A DNA stretch of 64,000 bases from Ruminococcaceae bacterium R-25 (GCA_003149065.1 QGFZ01000001.1:496001-560000), one strand, 5' to 3'; counted from the first letter of the stretch, positions 44,276-52,818 are shown. Notes: generated by a model from the letters alone, not told the origin. Numbers and translations are program-made.

Positions 44276-45810
44276 GAATAGATATTGTAAATAATGCTGA
44301 AGGTTTTTCAGAAGATAAGCTTAACGGGCTTGACGGTTTTATCGTAAGCTTAAGTGAAGCTGTATTGAGCGGCAATTATACATCGCCCCAGGTAACAAGG
44401 TCTTTAAAGGATGCTTATGCAACCTTGACTTTCGTAACTCCTGAAGAGATTAAAGAGATCAATAAAGAGCAAAGAGACATCGATAAAGAGACAGACTGCT
44501 TATCGTTTCCGATGCTCGAATTAAGAGAAGGCGAATTTACGGTTATTCCTGACAGCGGTGATTTTGAGACCGACGAAGACGGCAACCAGGTCCTTTGCTA
44601 CGGCGATATCCTTATCAATCCTAAGGCTTGTGAAGTTCAGGCCGAGAGCTACGGACATTCATTTGAGCGTGAAGCAATGTTCCTTATCGCTCATTCGCTC
44701 CTTCATCTTTTAGGCTACGATCACATTGAATCAGCTGATGAGAAGATCATGATCGATAAGCAAAAGAGGCTCATGAGAGACATCGGGCTTGCTTTCGATG
44801 ACGAGATCGAAGATATCTGTGAGATGGATAACCACAGAGATCTTGTTAAGACTGATGGACTGATCCCTGCAGGAACACCATGTAAGCACTGCGGTACGGT
44901 AGCTTTGCTGGGACGTCCTAATGTAGGAAAATCAACGCTCCTAAACTACATCACGGGCATGAAGATCGCCATCGTATCCCATAAGCCCCAGACAACAAGG
45001 ACTAACATTAAGACTATCTATAATACTGAAGATACGCAGATAATCTTTACCGATACTCCGGGTATCCATAAGCCGACATCAAAGATGGGCGAGTTCATGG
45101 TAGACAGATCATACAAGGCTGCATTGGGCGCTGACTGTGTAGTTCTCATTGCTGACGGCAGATTCCCTGATCCGGGTGCTGTCGAAAAGAAGCTCTTGGA
45201 TCTTTTAAAAGAAGAGAACAAGAAGGTCATCCTCGCTATCAACAAGTATGATGAAGCAGGTCAGGAAAAACTCCTGCCGCTGACACAGAAATATTCTGAA
45301 CTATACACGTTTGAAGACATCGTTCCGATCAGTGCCAAGACCGGCAGGAACGTTGATCTTCTGTTAACCATAATTACGAAAATGCTCCCTGAAGGACCGA
45401 GACTTTATGACAGCGAATATATGACCGACCAGACAGAGAGAGTCATTGCAGCTGAGCTCATCCGCGAACAGGTCCTCCATTACACTGATCAGGAGATCCC
45501 TCACGGAACAGCCGTCATCATTAACGAGTTCAAAGAAAAGAATGACGATGATGAGATCACTTCTGCAGACGACCGTACTATGGTTGTCATCAAGGCTGAC
45601 ATCATCTGCAACAGGGATTCCCATAAGGCGATAATCATCGGCAGGGACGGCCAGATGATCAAGCGCATCGGCACCGCTGCAAGAAGGAGCATCGAGAAGA
45701 TGCTCGATTGCAAAGTCTATCTTGATCTTTATGTAAAGGTCAGAAACGACTGGCAGAATAATGATGCGATGTTAGGTTCAACAGGCCTTAGCAAAGATAT
45801 CGACGAATAA
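44272..45810 (+). CDS. YbeY-Era fusion: rRNA maturation endonuclease joined to Era GTPase
   Basis: A 512-residue single reading frame. Residues 1-175 are YbeY: TLTFVTPEEIKEIN, TDVLSFP-like TDCLSFP, YGDILI and the zinc triad HSLLHLLGYDH (His141, His145, His151; the usual Gly after the first His is Ser). A ~35-residue linker holds CKHC (204-207). Residues ~208-512 are Era: G1 GRPNVGKS (214-221), G2 TTRTNIK, G3 DTPG (261-264), G4 NKYD, G5 SAKTG, and a C-terminal KH domain (IIIGRDGQMIKRIG). Both parts look active. YbeY and Era work together in 16S rRNA/30S maturation and are near neighbours in Firmicutes, usually with dgkA and cdd between; both are missing here. It is followed by recO with a one-base overlap. 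Confidence 0.95.
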   Translation: MRIDIVNNAEGFSEDKLNGLDGFIVSLSEAVLSGNYTSPQVTRSLKDAYATLTFVTPEEIKEINKEQRDIDKETDCLSFPMLELREGEFTVIPDSGDFETDEDGNQVLCYGDILINPKACEVQAESYGHSFEREAMFLIAHSLLHLLGYDHIESADEKIMIDKQKRLMRDIGLAFDDEIEDICEMDNHRDLVKTDGLIPAGTPCKHCGTVALLGRPNVGKSTLLNYITGMKIAIVSHKPQTTRTNIKTIYNTEDTQIIFTDTPGIHKPTSKMGEFMVDRSYKAALGADCVVLIADGRFPDPGAVEKKLLDLLKEENKKVILAINKYDEAGQEKLLPLTQKYSELYTFEDIVPISAKTGRNVDLLLTIITKMLPEGPRLYDSEYMTDQTERVIAAELIREQVLHYTDQEIPHGTAVIINEFKEKNDDDEITSADDRTMVVIKADIICNRDSHKAIIIGRDGQMIKRIGTAARRSIEKMLDCKVYLDLYVKVRNDWQNNDAMLGSTGLSKDIDE

Positions 45811-46538
45811 TGGATCCTTTTAACTGCAGGGGACTTATAATCCGTTCCACAGAATATAAGGAAAAGGACAGGCTCTTATCTGTGCTTACAGCAGACAGGG
45901 GCCTTATAACCATCTGCGCAAAAGGCGTTGCCAAGCCCGGAAGTTCATTAGGATGCTTTTCGATGCCTTATATGCTCTGCGATTTTGTTGTCACGATATC
46001 CCACGGTTACTACTATCTTAAGGATGCTTCGATCATTGAGAGCAATTCGAAGATCATGGATAGCTTAGAGCAGATGACTGTTGCCGCGCACATTTCTTCA
46101 TGCCTCATGGACTGTACGCTCCAGAGCGAGAACTCAAAAGAAGCCTATGAACTTGCTGTTTATGCCTATTACATGCTCGCTAACAACAAGGGCAAGTATC
46201 TGCTCATATATTCGGCTTTTAACTGGCGGTTATTAACAATCGCGGGATTTACGGTCCTTTATGATCTTGATGATTCATTAGGCAGATCCACTCACAAGTA
46301 TCTTCTGAATATCTCAGGCGGCGAGGGCAGTGACGTAAACAACAGGTCTTTTAACAGGATGCTTGAAGAGCCTTCCGTGAAGGCTTTGAATTATTTTGCG
46401 ACCTGTGATCTGAAAAAGCTCTTTACTGCGACTGCGGATAAAAAGACAGAGCTCGAATTAAGGGATTTTACGACAGATTATCTTTCGATGCATTTCGAGA
46501 AGACTTACGACTCGTTATCAGTATTAAACAACTTGTAA
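45810..46538 (+). CDS. recO: DNA repair protein RecO
   Basis: A 242-residue recombination mediator that loads RecA at ssDNA gaps. The N-terminal OB fold opens with GLIIRSTEYKEKDRLLSVLTADRGLITICAKGVAKPGS; the rest is helical. The four-cysteine zinc site of some RecO proteins is not evident. Position after era is the usual one. The start overlaps the upstream stop (TAATGG). Confidence 0.88.
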   Translation: MDPFNCRGLIIRSTEYKEKDRLLSVLTADRGLITICAKGVAKPGSSLGCFSMPYMLCDFVVTISHGYYYLKDASIIESNSKIMDSLEQMTVAAHISSCLMDCTLQSENSKEAYELAVYAYYMLANNKGKYLLIYSAFNWRLLTIAGFTVLYDLDDSLGRSTHKYLLNISGGEGSDVNNRSFNRMLEEPSVKALNYFATCDLKKLFTATADKKTELELRDFTTDYLSMHFEKTYDSLSVLNNL

Positions 46539-46541
46539 ATT

Positions 46542-47084
46542 ATGGACATAAGCTATTACTATCACATATTAGGAAACGGAATAGTTTTCGCAAAGGGCAG
46601 TCAGGAAGGCAGGCGCTGGAAGCCTGGTGAGCAGAACAGGCTTAATGCCGAGATCGTTTTATGGAGTGGAATGATCAGACATATTGAGGCTGAGATTAAA
46701 GGCGAAGACAATGCTGAAGAATTCTTTGAAGAACTTAGAGATGTTACTTACAAGTACCGGTTACCGTACTATCTTAAGATATGTAACATGAAAGACGATC
46801 TGATGATCGCTTATCCTTCAACCGAATGCAAAAAAGAAGACACGGATAAGATAAATGATCTTCTTCGTAATCTCTTATCTGATCTTAGTATTGCCGTTAT
46901 CGATAAGGGCGGAAAGGATCAGGCTTACAGGATCTTAAATGTAATGCATAATCTTCCGAAGGCCTTTTATGGCAAGGATATCTTAGGCGGCACAGGCCGT
47001 ATCACGGTACAGGAGGCCTTAGAATACGCGAGCCTTAGCATGACTCCCGAGATGAAAGAAAAGTATATCGACTCTACATTTTAA
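46542..47084 (+). CDS. Protein of unknown function, last in the recO operon
   Basis: 180 residues starting 3 nt after recO, likely co-transcribed. Mixed helix and strand, with many aromatic residues near the N-terminus; no signal peptide, membrane span or known motif. I do not recognise a family. Confidence 0.6.
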   Translation: MDISYYYHILGNGIVFAKGSQEGRRWKPGEQNRLNAEIVLWSGMIRHIEAEIKGEDNAEEFFEELRDVTYKYRLPYYLKICNMKDDLMIAYPSTECKKEDTDKINDLLRNLLSDLSIAVIDKGGKDQAYRILNVMHNLPKAFYGKDILGGTGRITVQEALEYASLSMTPEMKEKYIDSTF

Positions 47085-47119
47085 AGGGATATATGACATA
47101 GTTATTCGGATGAGTATTC

Positions 47120-47125
47120 TATAAT
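47120..47125 (+). promoter_or_regulatory. -10 box for the xylanase gene
   Basis: TATAAT 35 nt before the start; no good -35 at the standard distance. Confidence 0.45.
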
Positions 47126-47160
47126 CAAACTATTCTGAGGATATAGAAAGGAATAGATCC

Positions 47161-48366
47161 ATGAACATCATGACCACACCTGCTCACCGTATAGGTGAAT
47201 CCCTTGTAAGAGTAGTTGATAAGAACGGCAATCCCGTTGCTGATAAGGAACTGGTATTAAACCAGAAATCACATCAGTTCCTTTTCGGTTCAGGTGCATT
47301 TGATTTCCTTGAATATGAAGGAAAGAAGGGAGACCCCGAAAGGCTCGAAAAGTGGCTCGCGCTCCTTAATTACGGAACACTTCCTTTCTATTGGGGAAGA
47401 TATGAACCTGAAGAAGGCTATCCTGAATATGAGAGCCTCATGGAAGCTGCTAAGATCCTGCGTGCAAATAACGTAACTATTAAAGGACACCCGCTTTGCT
47501 GGCATACGGTATGTGCTGACTGGCTCATGAAGTATCCTGACGAAGTCATCATGGATAAGCAGCTTGCGAGGATCAACAGGGAAGTAACAGCATTTAAGGG
47601 CGTTATCGATATCTGGGATGTTATCAATGAAGTAGTGATCATGCCCGTTTTCGATAAGTACGATAATGCGGTTACAAGACTTTGCAAAAGATACGGTCAG
47701 GTGGAACTCGTAAAAGAGGTTTTCGCTGCTGCCAAAGCTGCAAATCCTGACGGAATGTTCCTTATCAACGATTTCAATACTTCACCCAAATATGAGGAAT
47801 TGCTCGAAAAGTGCTTGGACGCCGGCGTGGAGATCTCTGCTATCGGCATCCAGTCACACCAGCATCAGGGTTACTGGGGCACCGAAAAGCTCTACGATGT
47901 ATTGAAGAGGTTCTCCAGATTCGGACTTCCTATCCATTTTACGGAGAATACGCTAGTTTCAGGTTCTTTGATCCCTGAATATATTGAAGACCTTAACGAC
48001 TGGCAGGTAGAAGACTGGCCGACAACTATTGCAGGTGAAGAAAGACAGGCTAAAGAATGGGAAGAAATGTACAGGATCTTATTTGCTGATCCGAATATCA
48101 AGGCTATCACCGGATGGGACTTTGCTGACGGTGCATGGCTCAATGCTCCGAGCGGCCTTGTTACGGTTGATAACAGATGCAAGCCTGCTTATGACAAGCT
48201 CTTGAGCCTTGTTAAGGGTGAGTGGTGGACAAAGGACCAGCCTGTCACAACCAACAGCGATGGTATCGTAAAGGTTACCGGAACAAAGGGTACTTATGAG
48301 ATCAAAGGCTGTGAGGGCGTTATCACTCTTGGTGATGACCCTTCGACTGCAACGGTGGTTTTGTAA
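47161..48366 (+). CDS. GH10 family endo-1,4-beta-xylanase, no signal peptide
   Basis: 401 residues. A short N-terminal beta stretch precedes the GH10 barrel: FYWGRYEPEEG, KGHPLCWHT, acid/base Glu157 in WDVINEV, IGIQSHQHQGYW and nucleophile Glu262 in IHFTENT, then GWDFADGAW. About 60 residues after the barrel form a small beta-rich tail. No signal peptide or transmembrane span is seen, so the enzyme is probably cytoplasmic and would act on imported xylo-oligosaccharides. It is monocistronic. No transporter or other xylan gene lies beside it. Confidence 0.9.
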   Translation: MNIMTTPAHRIGESLVRVVDKNGNPVADKELVLNQKSHQFLFGSGAFDFLEYEGKKGDPERLEKWLALLNYGTLPFYWGRYEPEEGYPEYESLMEAAKILRANNVTIKGHPLCWHTVCADWLMKYPDEVIMDKQLARINREVTAFKGVIDIWDVINEVVIMPVFDKYDNAVTRLCKRYGQVELVKEVFAAAKAANPDGMFLINDFNTSPKYEELLEKCLDAGVEISAIGIQSHQHQGYWGTEKLYDVLKRFSRFGLPIHFTENTLVSGSLIPEYIEDLNDWQVEDWPTTIAGEERQAKEWEEMYRILFADPNIKAITGWDFADGAWLNAPSGLVTVDNRCKPAYDKLLSLVKGEWWTKDQPVTTNSDGIVKVTGTKGTYEIKGCEGVITLGDDPSTATVVL

Positions 48367-48368
48367 GA

Positions 48369-50738
48369 TCAGATCTTCCAGTGATCAGGATATAACATGA
48401 TATATTCAGGCTTTGCGAGTCTCTCGTCTATGAGGTAAGCAAAGCCTGTATCTGTTTCTGTACGGATAACTCTGCCTACGGCCTGCAGAACTTTCTGCCA
48501 GCCCGGGAACCTGTATGCAAAAGAGAAACCGTCGCCGAACTTTTCCGAATAGTAGTTGCTCAGGATCTGGCGTTCCGGTGTGATCTTCGGAAGTCCGACA
48601 CCGACAATGATTACACCTGTGAGTCTGTCACCGACAAGATCGATTCCTTCGCCGAAGTGTCCGCCCAAAACCGCGGCTCCTATTAGAAGTCCGTCATAAG
48701 GTTCGCTGAAAGCTTTAAGGAAATCTTCTTTTTCCGTGCTCGTCATCTCTGATACCTGGGAGATGATCTTATAGCCGGTTACAGAATCTTTCTTGAGGTT
48801 ATTTTCGATCATGGGCATGATCTGGTTCATATATTCAAAAGACGGGAAGAAGATCATGTGATTTCCCGTCCTGCCGTTAAGACAGTCCGTTATCTTTTGA
48901 GAGAGCTCATCCTGGGTAAGTGCGCGGTTCTTATATGTGGTCGAGATATCCGAATCGATCATGATCTCAAGATTCTCAGGCGGGAACGGCGAAGGGAGTC
49001 TTAAGAAGGACGCATAATCGCAGTCAGGACCTACAAGGCAGTTCCTGTAGTATTCATAGGGCGTAAATGTAGCGGAGAAGAATATTACCGACATCCTGTC
49101 CTTGATTATGTAATCGAGCTTGGAAGCGCAGTCTAAGCAGTCTAAAGTTATCGTTGTGTCGCCGTTGCTTCTTGATGCCGTGGTTATATATGCGGTATCG
49201 AAATAGTGCTCCAATACAGTGAGGAAATATCTGGCTTCAAAGAAGAACTTTACGGCGGTCCTTCTTGTCTGACCCTGTTCGAGATTATCCAATACAGGGG
49301 CGAGGTTTCTAATCGTGAACCAGAGTTTTGCATAGAGCTGTCTCGGAGGCTGCCTCATGGCTTCCCAGTTCTCGGTCATGAGGACTTTGTGTTCATCAGC
49401 CTGTTCCAATAACTTGAAGCATGAGCCTGATGACTCGAAGCATGTGCCGATGTTGGCAAAGTAGTTGCGAAGCTGGTGGAGCATCGTTTCTATCTTGGTG
49501 TTTCTGCCTTTGAAATCAAATATCATCTGGTCGATCAGGCTCAGCGAGAATGATGCTGAGAACATCTCTCTGCCTCTGTCGATCATGTTATGGGCCTCAT
49601 CAACAAGGACTGCTATTCGCTGGTTTCCGGGCTCCATGGAAGTAAGAGATACTCTGGGGCAGAAGACATGATTATAATCGCCGATAATGACGGTGCAGAA
49701 TTCCATCGTGTCTATCATGAACTCATGAGGGCAGATGTTATGTCTTAATGCTATCTCCGTTATCTTTTCGGGAGTTATCTCATCTAATACAAGTGATTCG
49801 GCAAGAGCTGCTTTGAGCTTGCCATAGTAGTCTTTTGCAAGAGGACAGAATTTTGCATCGCACTCGGTGCCGAAAGGACACATCTTTTCCTTTGACCTTA
49901 AAGTGATAGAACGGATAATAAGGCCTGATCTTCTCATTGCATTTAAGGTGGCTTCTGCAACGCCTCTTGTTGCTTCCTTTGCAGTCAGATAAAAGATCTT
50001 GTCATATCTGTTCTTAACAAGTCCTTTGACGGCAGGGTATAAGACCGATACTGTCTTTCCGATACCTGTAGGTGCCTCAACAAAGAAAGCTTCACAGGAA
50101 TTAAGCGCCAGAAGGGCTTTTTTCATGAATTCTTTCTGGCCGGGCCTTATCGTGTCAAAAGGAAATCTTATCTGACTGACAGTATCATATAAACTGTTCT
50201 GGTAATCGAGAAGCGTCTTTGCAAATACGCAGTATTCGGAACAGGTATCTTCCCAGAACTTTTCAGCTTCCTCATAAGACATCTGGTATGTGTTTTCAAA
50301 ACTGTCTAAAGTCGTAATGGAAACATAGCGCAAAGTGAGGGATATATCCAGAACATCGGAGTTCGTAAGAAGATACATGGCTCCATAGAGCTTTAACTGG
50401 GTCACATGCTCAGGACGGACCAAAGCATCGAAACTCTCTTTGGTTGAGTTAAAAGACTTTATTTCAAAGAGCATAGGCGGCTTACCGGGATTCTGGAGCA
50501 TGGCATCGAACCTGCCGTTAACGGAAAGCGTCATGCCGGATTCTGAGATGTAGTCGTAAACCAGGGTTTCCTCGGTGATTACAATGTCTCCATAGGCCTT
50601 TTTAAGGTCTGCAAAGACTCTCTGGTGGAGCCTCGTGCCTTCGACGGCTGATACAGACCCGTAAGATCCGCCCGCAAGATTTCCTTTGCGGGATATATAG
50701 GAAGCAAGGTCTGTAACGGAAACATTTACTTTATTCAT
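48369..50738 (-). CDS. DinG/XPD-class Fe-S helicase with N-terminal PD-(D/E)XK nuclease domain
   Basis: About 789 residues. The first ~150 residues look like a RecB/Cas4-type nuclease: a distal His (RLHQRVF), GRFDAML and FEIKSFN giving the D...ExK triad, then THVTQLKLYGAMYLL. The helicase part has Walker A APTGIGKT, a four-Cys Fe-S region (KMCPFGTECDAKFCPLA and later NICPHE), DEAH box (LVDEAHN) and motif VI QAVGRVIRT. It is a 5'-3' DNA repair helicase with probable nuclease activity. An in-frame TTG at 50756 is possible; I prefer ATG 50738 although neither has a ribosome site. It is convergent with the xylanase gene. Confidence 0.85.
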   Translation of the reverse strand: MNKVNVSVTDLASYISRKGNLAGGSYGSVSAVEGTRLHQRVFADLKKAYGDIVITEETLVYDYISESGMTLSVNGRFDAMLQNPGKPPMLFEIKSFNSTKESFDALVRPEHVTQLKLYGAMYLLTNSDVLDISLTLRYVSITTLDSFENTYQMSYEEAEKFWEDTCSEYCVFAKTLLDYQNSLYDTVSQIRFPFDTIRPGQKEFMKKALLALNSCEAFFVEAPTGIGKTVSVLYPAVKGLVKNRYDKIFYLTAKEATRGVAEATLNAMRRSGLIIRSITLRSKEKMCPFGTECDAKFCPLAKDYYGKLKAALAESLVLDEITPEKITEIALRHNICPHEFMIDTMEFCTVIIGDYNHVFCPRVSLTSMEPGNQRIAVLVDEAHNMIDRGREMFSASFSLSLIDQMIFDFKGRNTKIETMLHQLRNYFANIGTCFESSGSCFKLLEQADEHKVLMTENWEAMRQPPRQLYAKLWFTIRNLAPVLDNLEQGQTRRTAVKFFFEARYFLTVLEHYFDTAYITTASRSNGDTTITLDCLDCASKLDYIIKDRMSVIFFSATFTPYEYYRNCLVGPDCDYASFLRLPSPFPPENLEIMIDSDISTTYKNRALTQDELSQKITDCLNGRTGNHMIFFPSFEYMNQIMPMIENNLKKDSVTGYKIISQVSEMTSTEKEDFLKAFSEPYDGLLIGAAVLGGHFGEGIDLVGDRLTGVIIVGVGLPKITPERQILSNYYSEKFGDGFSFAYRFPGWQKVLQAVGRVIRTETDTGFAYLIDERLAKPEYIMLYPDHWKI

Positions 50739-50744
50739 AAGGTG

Positions 50745-50750
50745 ATTATA
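50745..50750 (-). promoter_or_regulatory. -10 box directly before the helicase start
   Basis: TATAAT on the minus strand, only 6 nt from the ATG at 50738. If used, transcription would begin at or near the A of ATG and give a leaderless message, consistent with the missing ribosome site. Confidence 0.4.
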
Positions 50751-50851
50751 ACCCAAGTTTAGGTAATTAAATTTCAGATTAGATTAATTTAGTGTTATAT
50801 AATGAGTCTGCTTGATAAACTGTCCGCAAATCTGGTTTTTAGAGGTCGTTC

Positions 50852-51799
50852 ATGAAGAAAACGGGATTAAAAAAGCTTTTCGCAATAGTTATGACCGCTG
50901 CCATTTCCTTGGCAGGCATAACTTCATGCAGCGATGTAAATGATATTCCTGTATCTTCGAAGATCGATGCTTCGATATCTTCTTCTGAGACTTCGGTTTC
51001 TTCGGAAGGATCCAGAGCCGATAAAGTCATCGCGAGCGGAATCGAGATTGACGATAACGAAGACAGGGTTAAGGCTTTTAAGGTATACCGCGACGATATA
51101 GAGATCGACGGAGTCTTATATCTGCCTGAAGGGACTGGTCCTTTTCCCGTGTGCTTTTTCGCTCAGGGCTTAGGCGCACCTTATTACGGCTACGAAGATA
51201 TTGCACAGAGCCTCGCAGATAACGGGATTGCTGCAGTGCTGATCAACTACACGGCTGTTGACGGAACATTCTCTGTCCTTACTGAGGCCGTGGACTTAAT
51301 GGCAGTAATAGACGGCATTACTTCGCTCCCTTATATTTACTGCAGGAATACGTTCCTGTGGGGGCACAGCTTCGGAGGACTGGTCGTATCTTATGCCGGA
51401 AGTGAGTATTTTTCGTATTATTCCGAAAAGATAAAGGGCCTTATATTGGTGGAGCCATCTTATGATTTCCAGGAACGTTATAAGAAAACTTATCCTTCGT
51501 TATCTGATATTCCTGAAGATGTCCAGTACGGCAAGATCTTCTATGAAGACCTGTTATCTTTCGATATTTATGAGAAGATGCCGCTGTTCGGAGGGAAAGT
51601 GATCATTTTCGCCGGAACCGAAAAGGGCAGCATCGGCTTTGGGAAGCCGGAGATCTTTGAGAAAGCTAAAACAACTTTTTCAAGTGCTGATATCAGGTAT
51701 ATAGATGGCGCCGATCACTATTTCAATGGGACCGGTAGGGATCAGATGATACAGGGAACCATCGATTTTATAAAGAATAATATGGAGAAAGAGTCCTAA
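50852..51799 (+). CDS. Alpha/beta hydrolase lipoprotein
   Basis: 315 residues. A lipoprotein signal ends at about GITSC (lipid Cys near residue 26), followed by a Ser-rich spacer. The hydrolase fold has the nucleophile elbow WGHSFGG (about 170-176) and a late GADHYFNG with the catalytic His. An oxyanion-type AQGLGAPYYGY lies earlier. It would be a membrane-tethered extracytoplasmic esterase or peptidase-like hydrolase; the substrate is unknown. GAGGT lies about 6 nt before ATG. A TATAAT at 50798-50803 is a likely -10. It is divergent from the helicase gene. Confidence 0.82.
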   Translation: MKKTGLKKLFAIVMTAAISLAGITSCSDVNDIPVSSKIDASISSSETSVSSEGSRADKVIASGIEIDDNEDRVKAFKVYRDDIEIDGVLYLPEGTGPFPVCFFAQGLGAPYYGYEDIAQSLADNGIAAVLINYTAVDGTFSVLTEAVDLMAVIDGITSLPYIYCRNTFLWGHSFGGLVVSYAGSEYFSYYSEKIKGLILVEPSYDFQERYKKTYPSLSDIPEDVQYGKIFYEDLLSFDIYEKMPLFGGKVIIFAGTEKGSIGFGKPEIFEKAKTTFSSADIRYIDGADHYFNGTGRDQMIQGTIDFIKNNMEKES

Positions 51800-51852
51800 A
51801 ACGGCCTGACACAAGTTCTTCACGGAATGCTTTGGGTTGGTTAATAGTTTTC

Positions 51853-51873
51853 TGCTGAAATCAGCATTTTTTT
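51853..51873 (+). terminator. Terminator of the hydrolase gene
   Basis: TGCTGA / TCAGCA stem with a tiny loop and a T7 run, 54 nt after the stop. Confidence 0.82.
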
Positions 51874-51876
51874 CGA

Positions 51877-52041
51877 TTTCAGTTAAGAAAATCAATGATT
51901 TCTTGACTGAAATTTCAATTTATGAATCTTTCGGTTAAGATTTTTCAAAAAACTTAACTGAAATCTCCTTTTTTCAAGATTTCAGTCAAGATTTTGACTT
52001 TAAACTTAACTGAAATCCTGTATTTTAGAAATTTCAGTAGA
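51877..52041. repeat. Second inverted-arm tandem array (period 51-52 nt)
   Basis: Left arms TTTCAGTTAAGA (51877), TTTCGGTTAAGA (51929), TTTCAGTCAAGA (51980) and a truncated TTTCAGTAG (52032) alternate with right arms TCTTGACTGAAA (51901), ACTTAACTGAAA (51952) and ACTTAACTGAAA (52004). Geometry per unit is 12-nt arm, 11-12 nt spacer, 12-nt complementary arm, about 16-nt spacer. Spacers are AT-rich and unconserved. It lies between a terminator and the tRNA-Leu promoter. In 52042-52157 only a separate hairpin (CATTTGGA / TCCAAATG, 52102-52126) is visible. Confidence 0.88.
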
Positions 52042-52157
52042 TCTTTACAAAAAACACAAGACTTCTTGTGTTAATGAAACAGAAAAACGCTTGTGAAACA
52101 TCATTTGGATTGCTGAATTCCAAATGAAAGCCTATTTAGTGCATCTTTCAAGCCTTA

Positions 52158-52186
52158 TTGAAAATTAGTTCCTCTTGATATAAAAT
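52158..52186 (+). promoter_or_regulatory. tRNA-Leu promoter
   Basis: TTGAAA (52158-52163), 17-nt spacer, TAAAAT (52181-52186), 12 nt before the mature tRNA. Confidence 0.7.
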
Positions 52187-52197
52187 TTAACGCGCAC

Positions 52198-52284
52198 GCA
52201 GATGTGGTGGAATTGGCAGACGCGCTAGCTTCAGGTGCTAGTGGGAGCAATCTCGTGCGGGTTCAAGTCCCGCCATCTGCACCA
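52198..52284 (+). tRNA. tRNA-Leu (anticodon CAG)
   Basis: An 87-nt class II tRNA. Acceptor stem GCAGATG / CATCTGC, anticodon stem CTAGC / GCTAG with loop TTCAGGT (anticodon CAG, reads CUG), a long variable arm (GGGAGCAATCTC region), T arm GCGGGTTCAAGTCCCGC and an encoded ACCA end. Confidence 0.97.
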
Positions 52285-52290
52285 AAAAAT

Positions 52291-52325
52291 AACCCCGTAC
52301 ATCGTTTTGAGGTACGGGGGTTTAG
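52291..52325. terminator. Bidirectional terminator between tRNA-Leu and the zinc-ribbon gene
   Basis: AACCCCGTAC / GTACGGGGGTT stem, followed by TTTAGTTTTT on the plus strand and an A-rich flank (T-rich on the minus strand), serving both convergent units. Confidence 0.85.
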
Positions 52326-52328
52326 TTT

Positions 52329-52745
52329 TTAGAATTCAGGATTGAACGGATCTTGTTCTGCCGGTTGTTCCTCTTCCTTCGGCGGTTCGCTGATAAATGT
52401 AGGATAGAACTTTACTACAGTTCCGCAGTAGAGGCATCTTCCGAGAAGAGGTGTGTTCGCGTTCTTTTTGACAGGCTTTCCGCACTTAGGGCAGTCCTTG
52501 ACCTCGTTTTGAGGAATAGGAACCTTTGTGCCTCTTTCTTCCATGATCTCATCGATCTTAGCTTCGAAAAGCGCGGGATCGACACCCTGTTCGACCATGA
52601 CTCTGTACATTGCCTGTAGCTTTATCTCAAGAGCAGCGATCTGGTCATTGACGCCGCCTAAACGCTGGTTAGTATCAGCAAGTGCTTCCGTGGAGCGGTC
52701 ATTAACTACTATCGGTGTCTGATAATTGTGGCTGCTGCTATACAT
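52329..52745 (-). CDS. Small zinc-ribbon protein, function unknown
   Basis: 138 residues. Residues ~20-65 are a helical, heptad-like region (NDQIAALEIKLQAMYRVMVEQ). A four-Cys ribbon follows (CPKC ... CLYC, about 86-108) and a Pro/Glu-rich acidic tail. AAGGAGG precedes ATG. It is cytoplasmic; no known family is recognised. It is divergent from the PASTA gene. Confidence 0.65.
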   Translation of the reverse strand: MYSSSHNYQTPIVVNDRSTEALADTNQRLGGVNDQIAALEIKLQAMYRVMVEQGVDPALFEAKIDEIMEERGTKVPIPQNEVKDCPKCGKPVKKNANTPLLGRCLYCGTVVKFYPTFISEPPKEEEQPAEQDPFNPEF

Positions 52746-52789
52746 AATCTATACCTCCTTAATAAAGGTGCCCTTATTCAACCATATTC

Positions 52790-52818
52790 ATTATAGCATT
52801 TATGCTTAATGGTATAAT
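52790..52818. promoter_or_regulatory. Pair of divergent extended -10 promoters
   Basis: On the minus strand TGC-TATAAT (-10 at 52790-52795) faces the zinc-ribbon gene; on the plus strand TGG-TATAAT (52810-52818) faces the PASTA gene. The two -10 boxes are only 17 nt apart, back to back. Confidence 0.6.

Noticed and set aside
44872-44910. Frameshift or hidden stop between YbeY and Era
   Set aside because: The frame is open throughout the linker and both domains are complete, so the sequence supports a true fusion.
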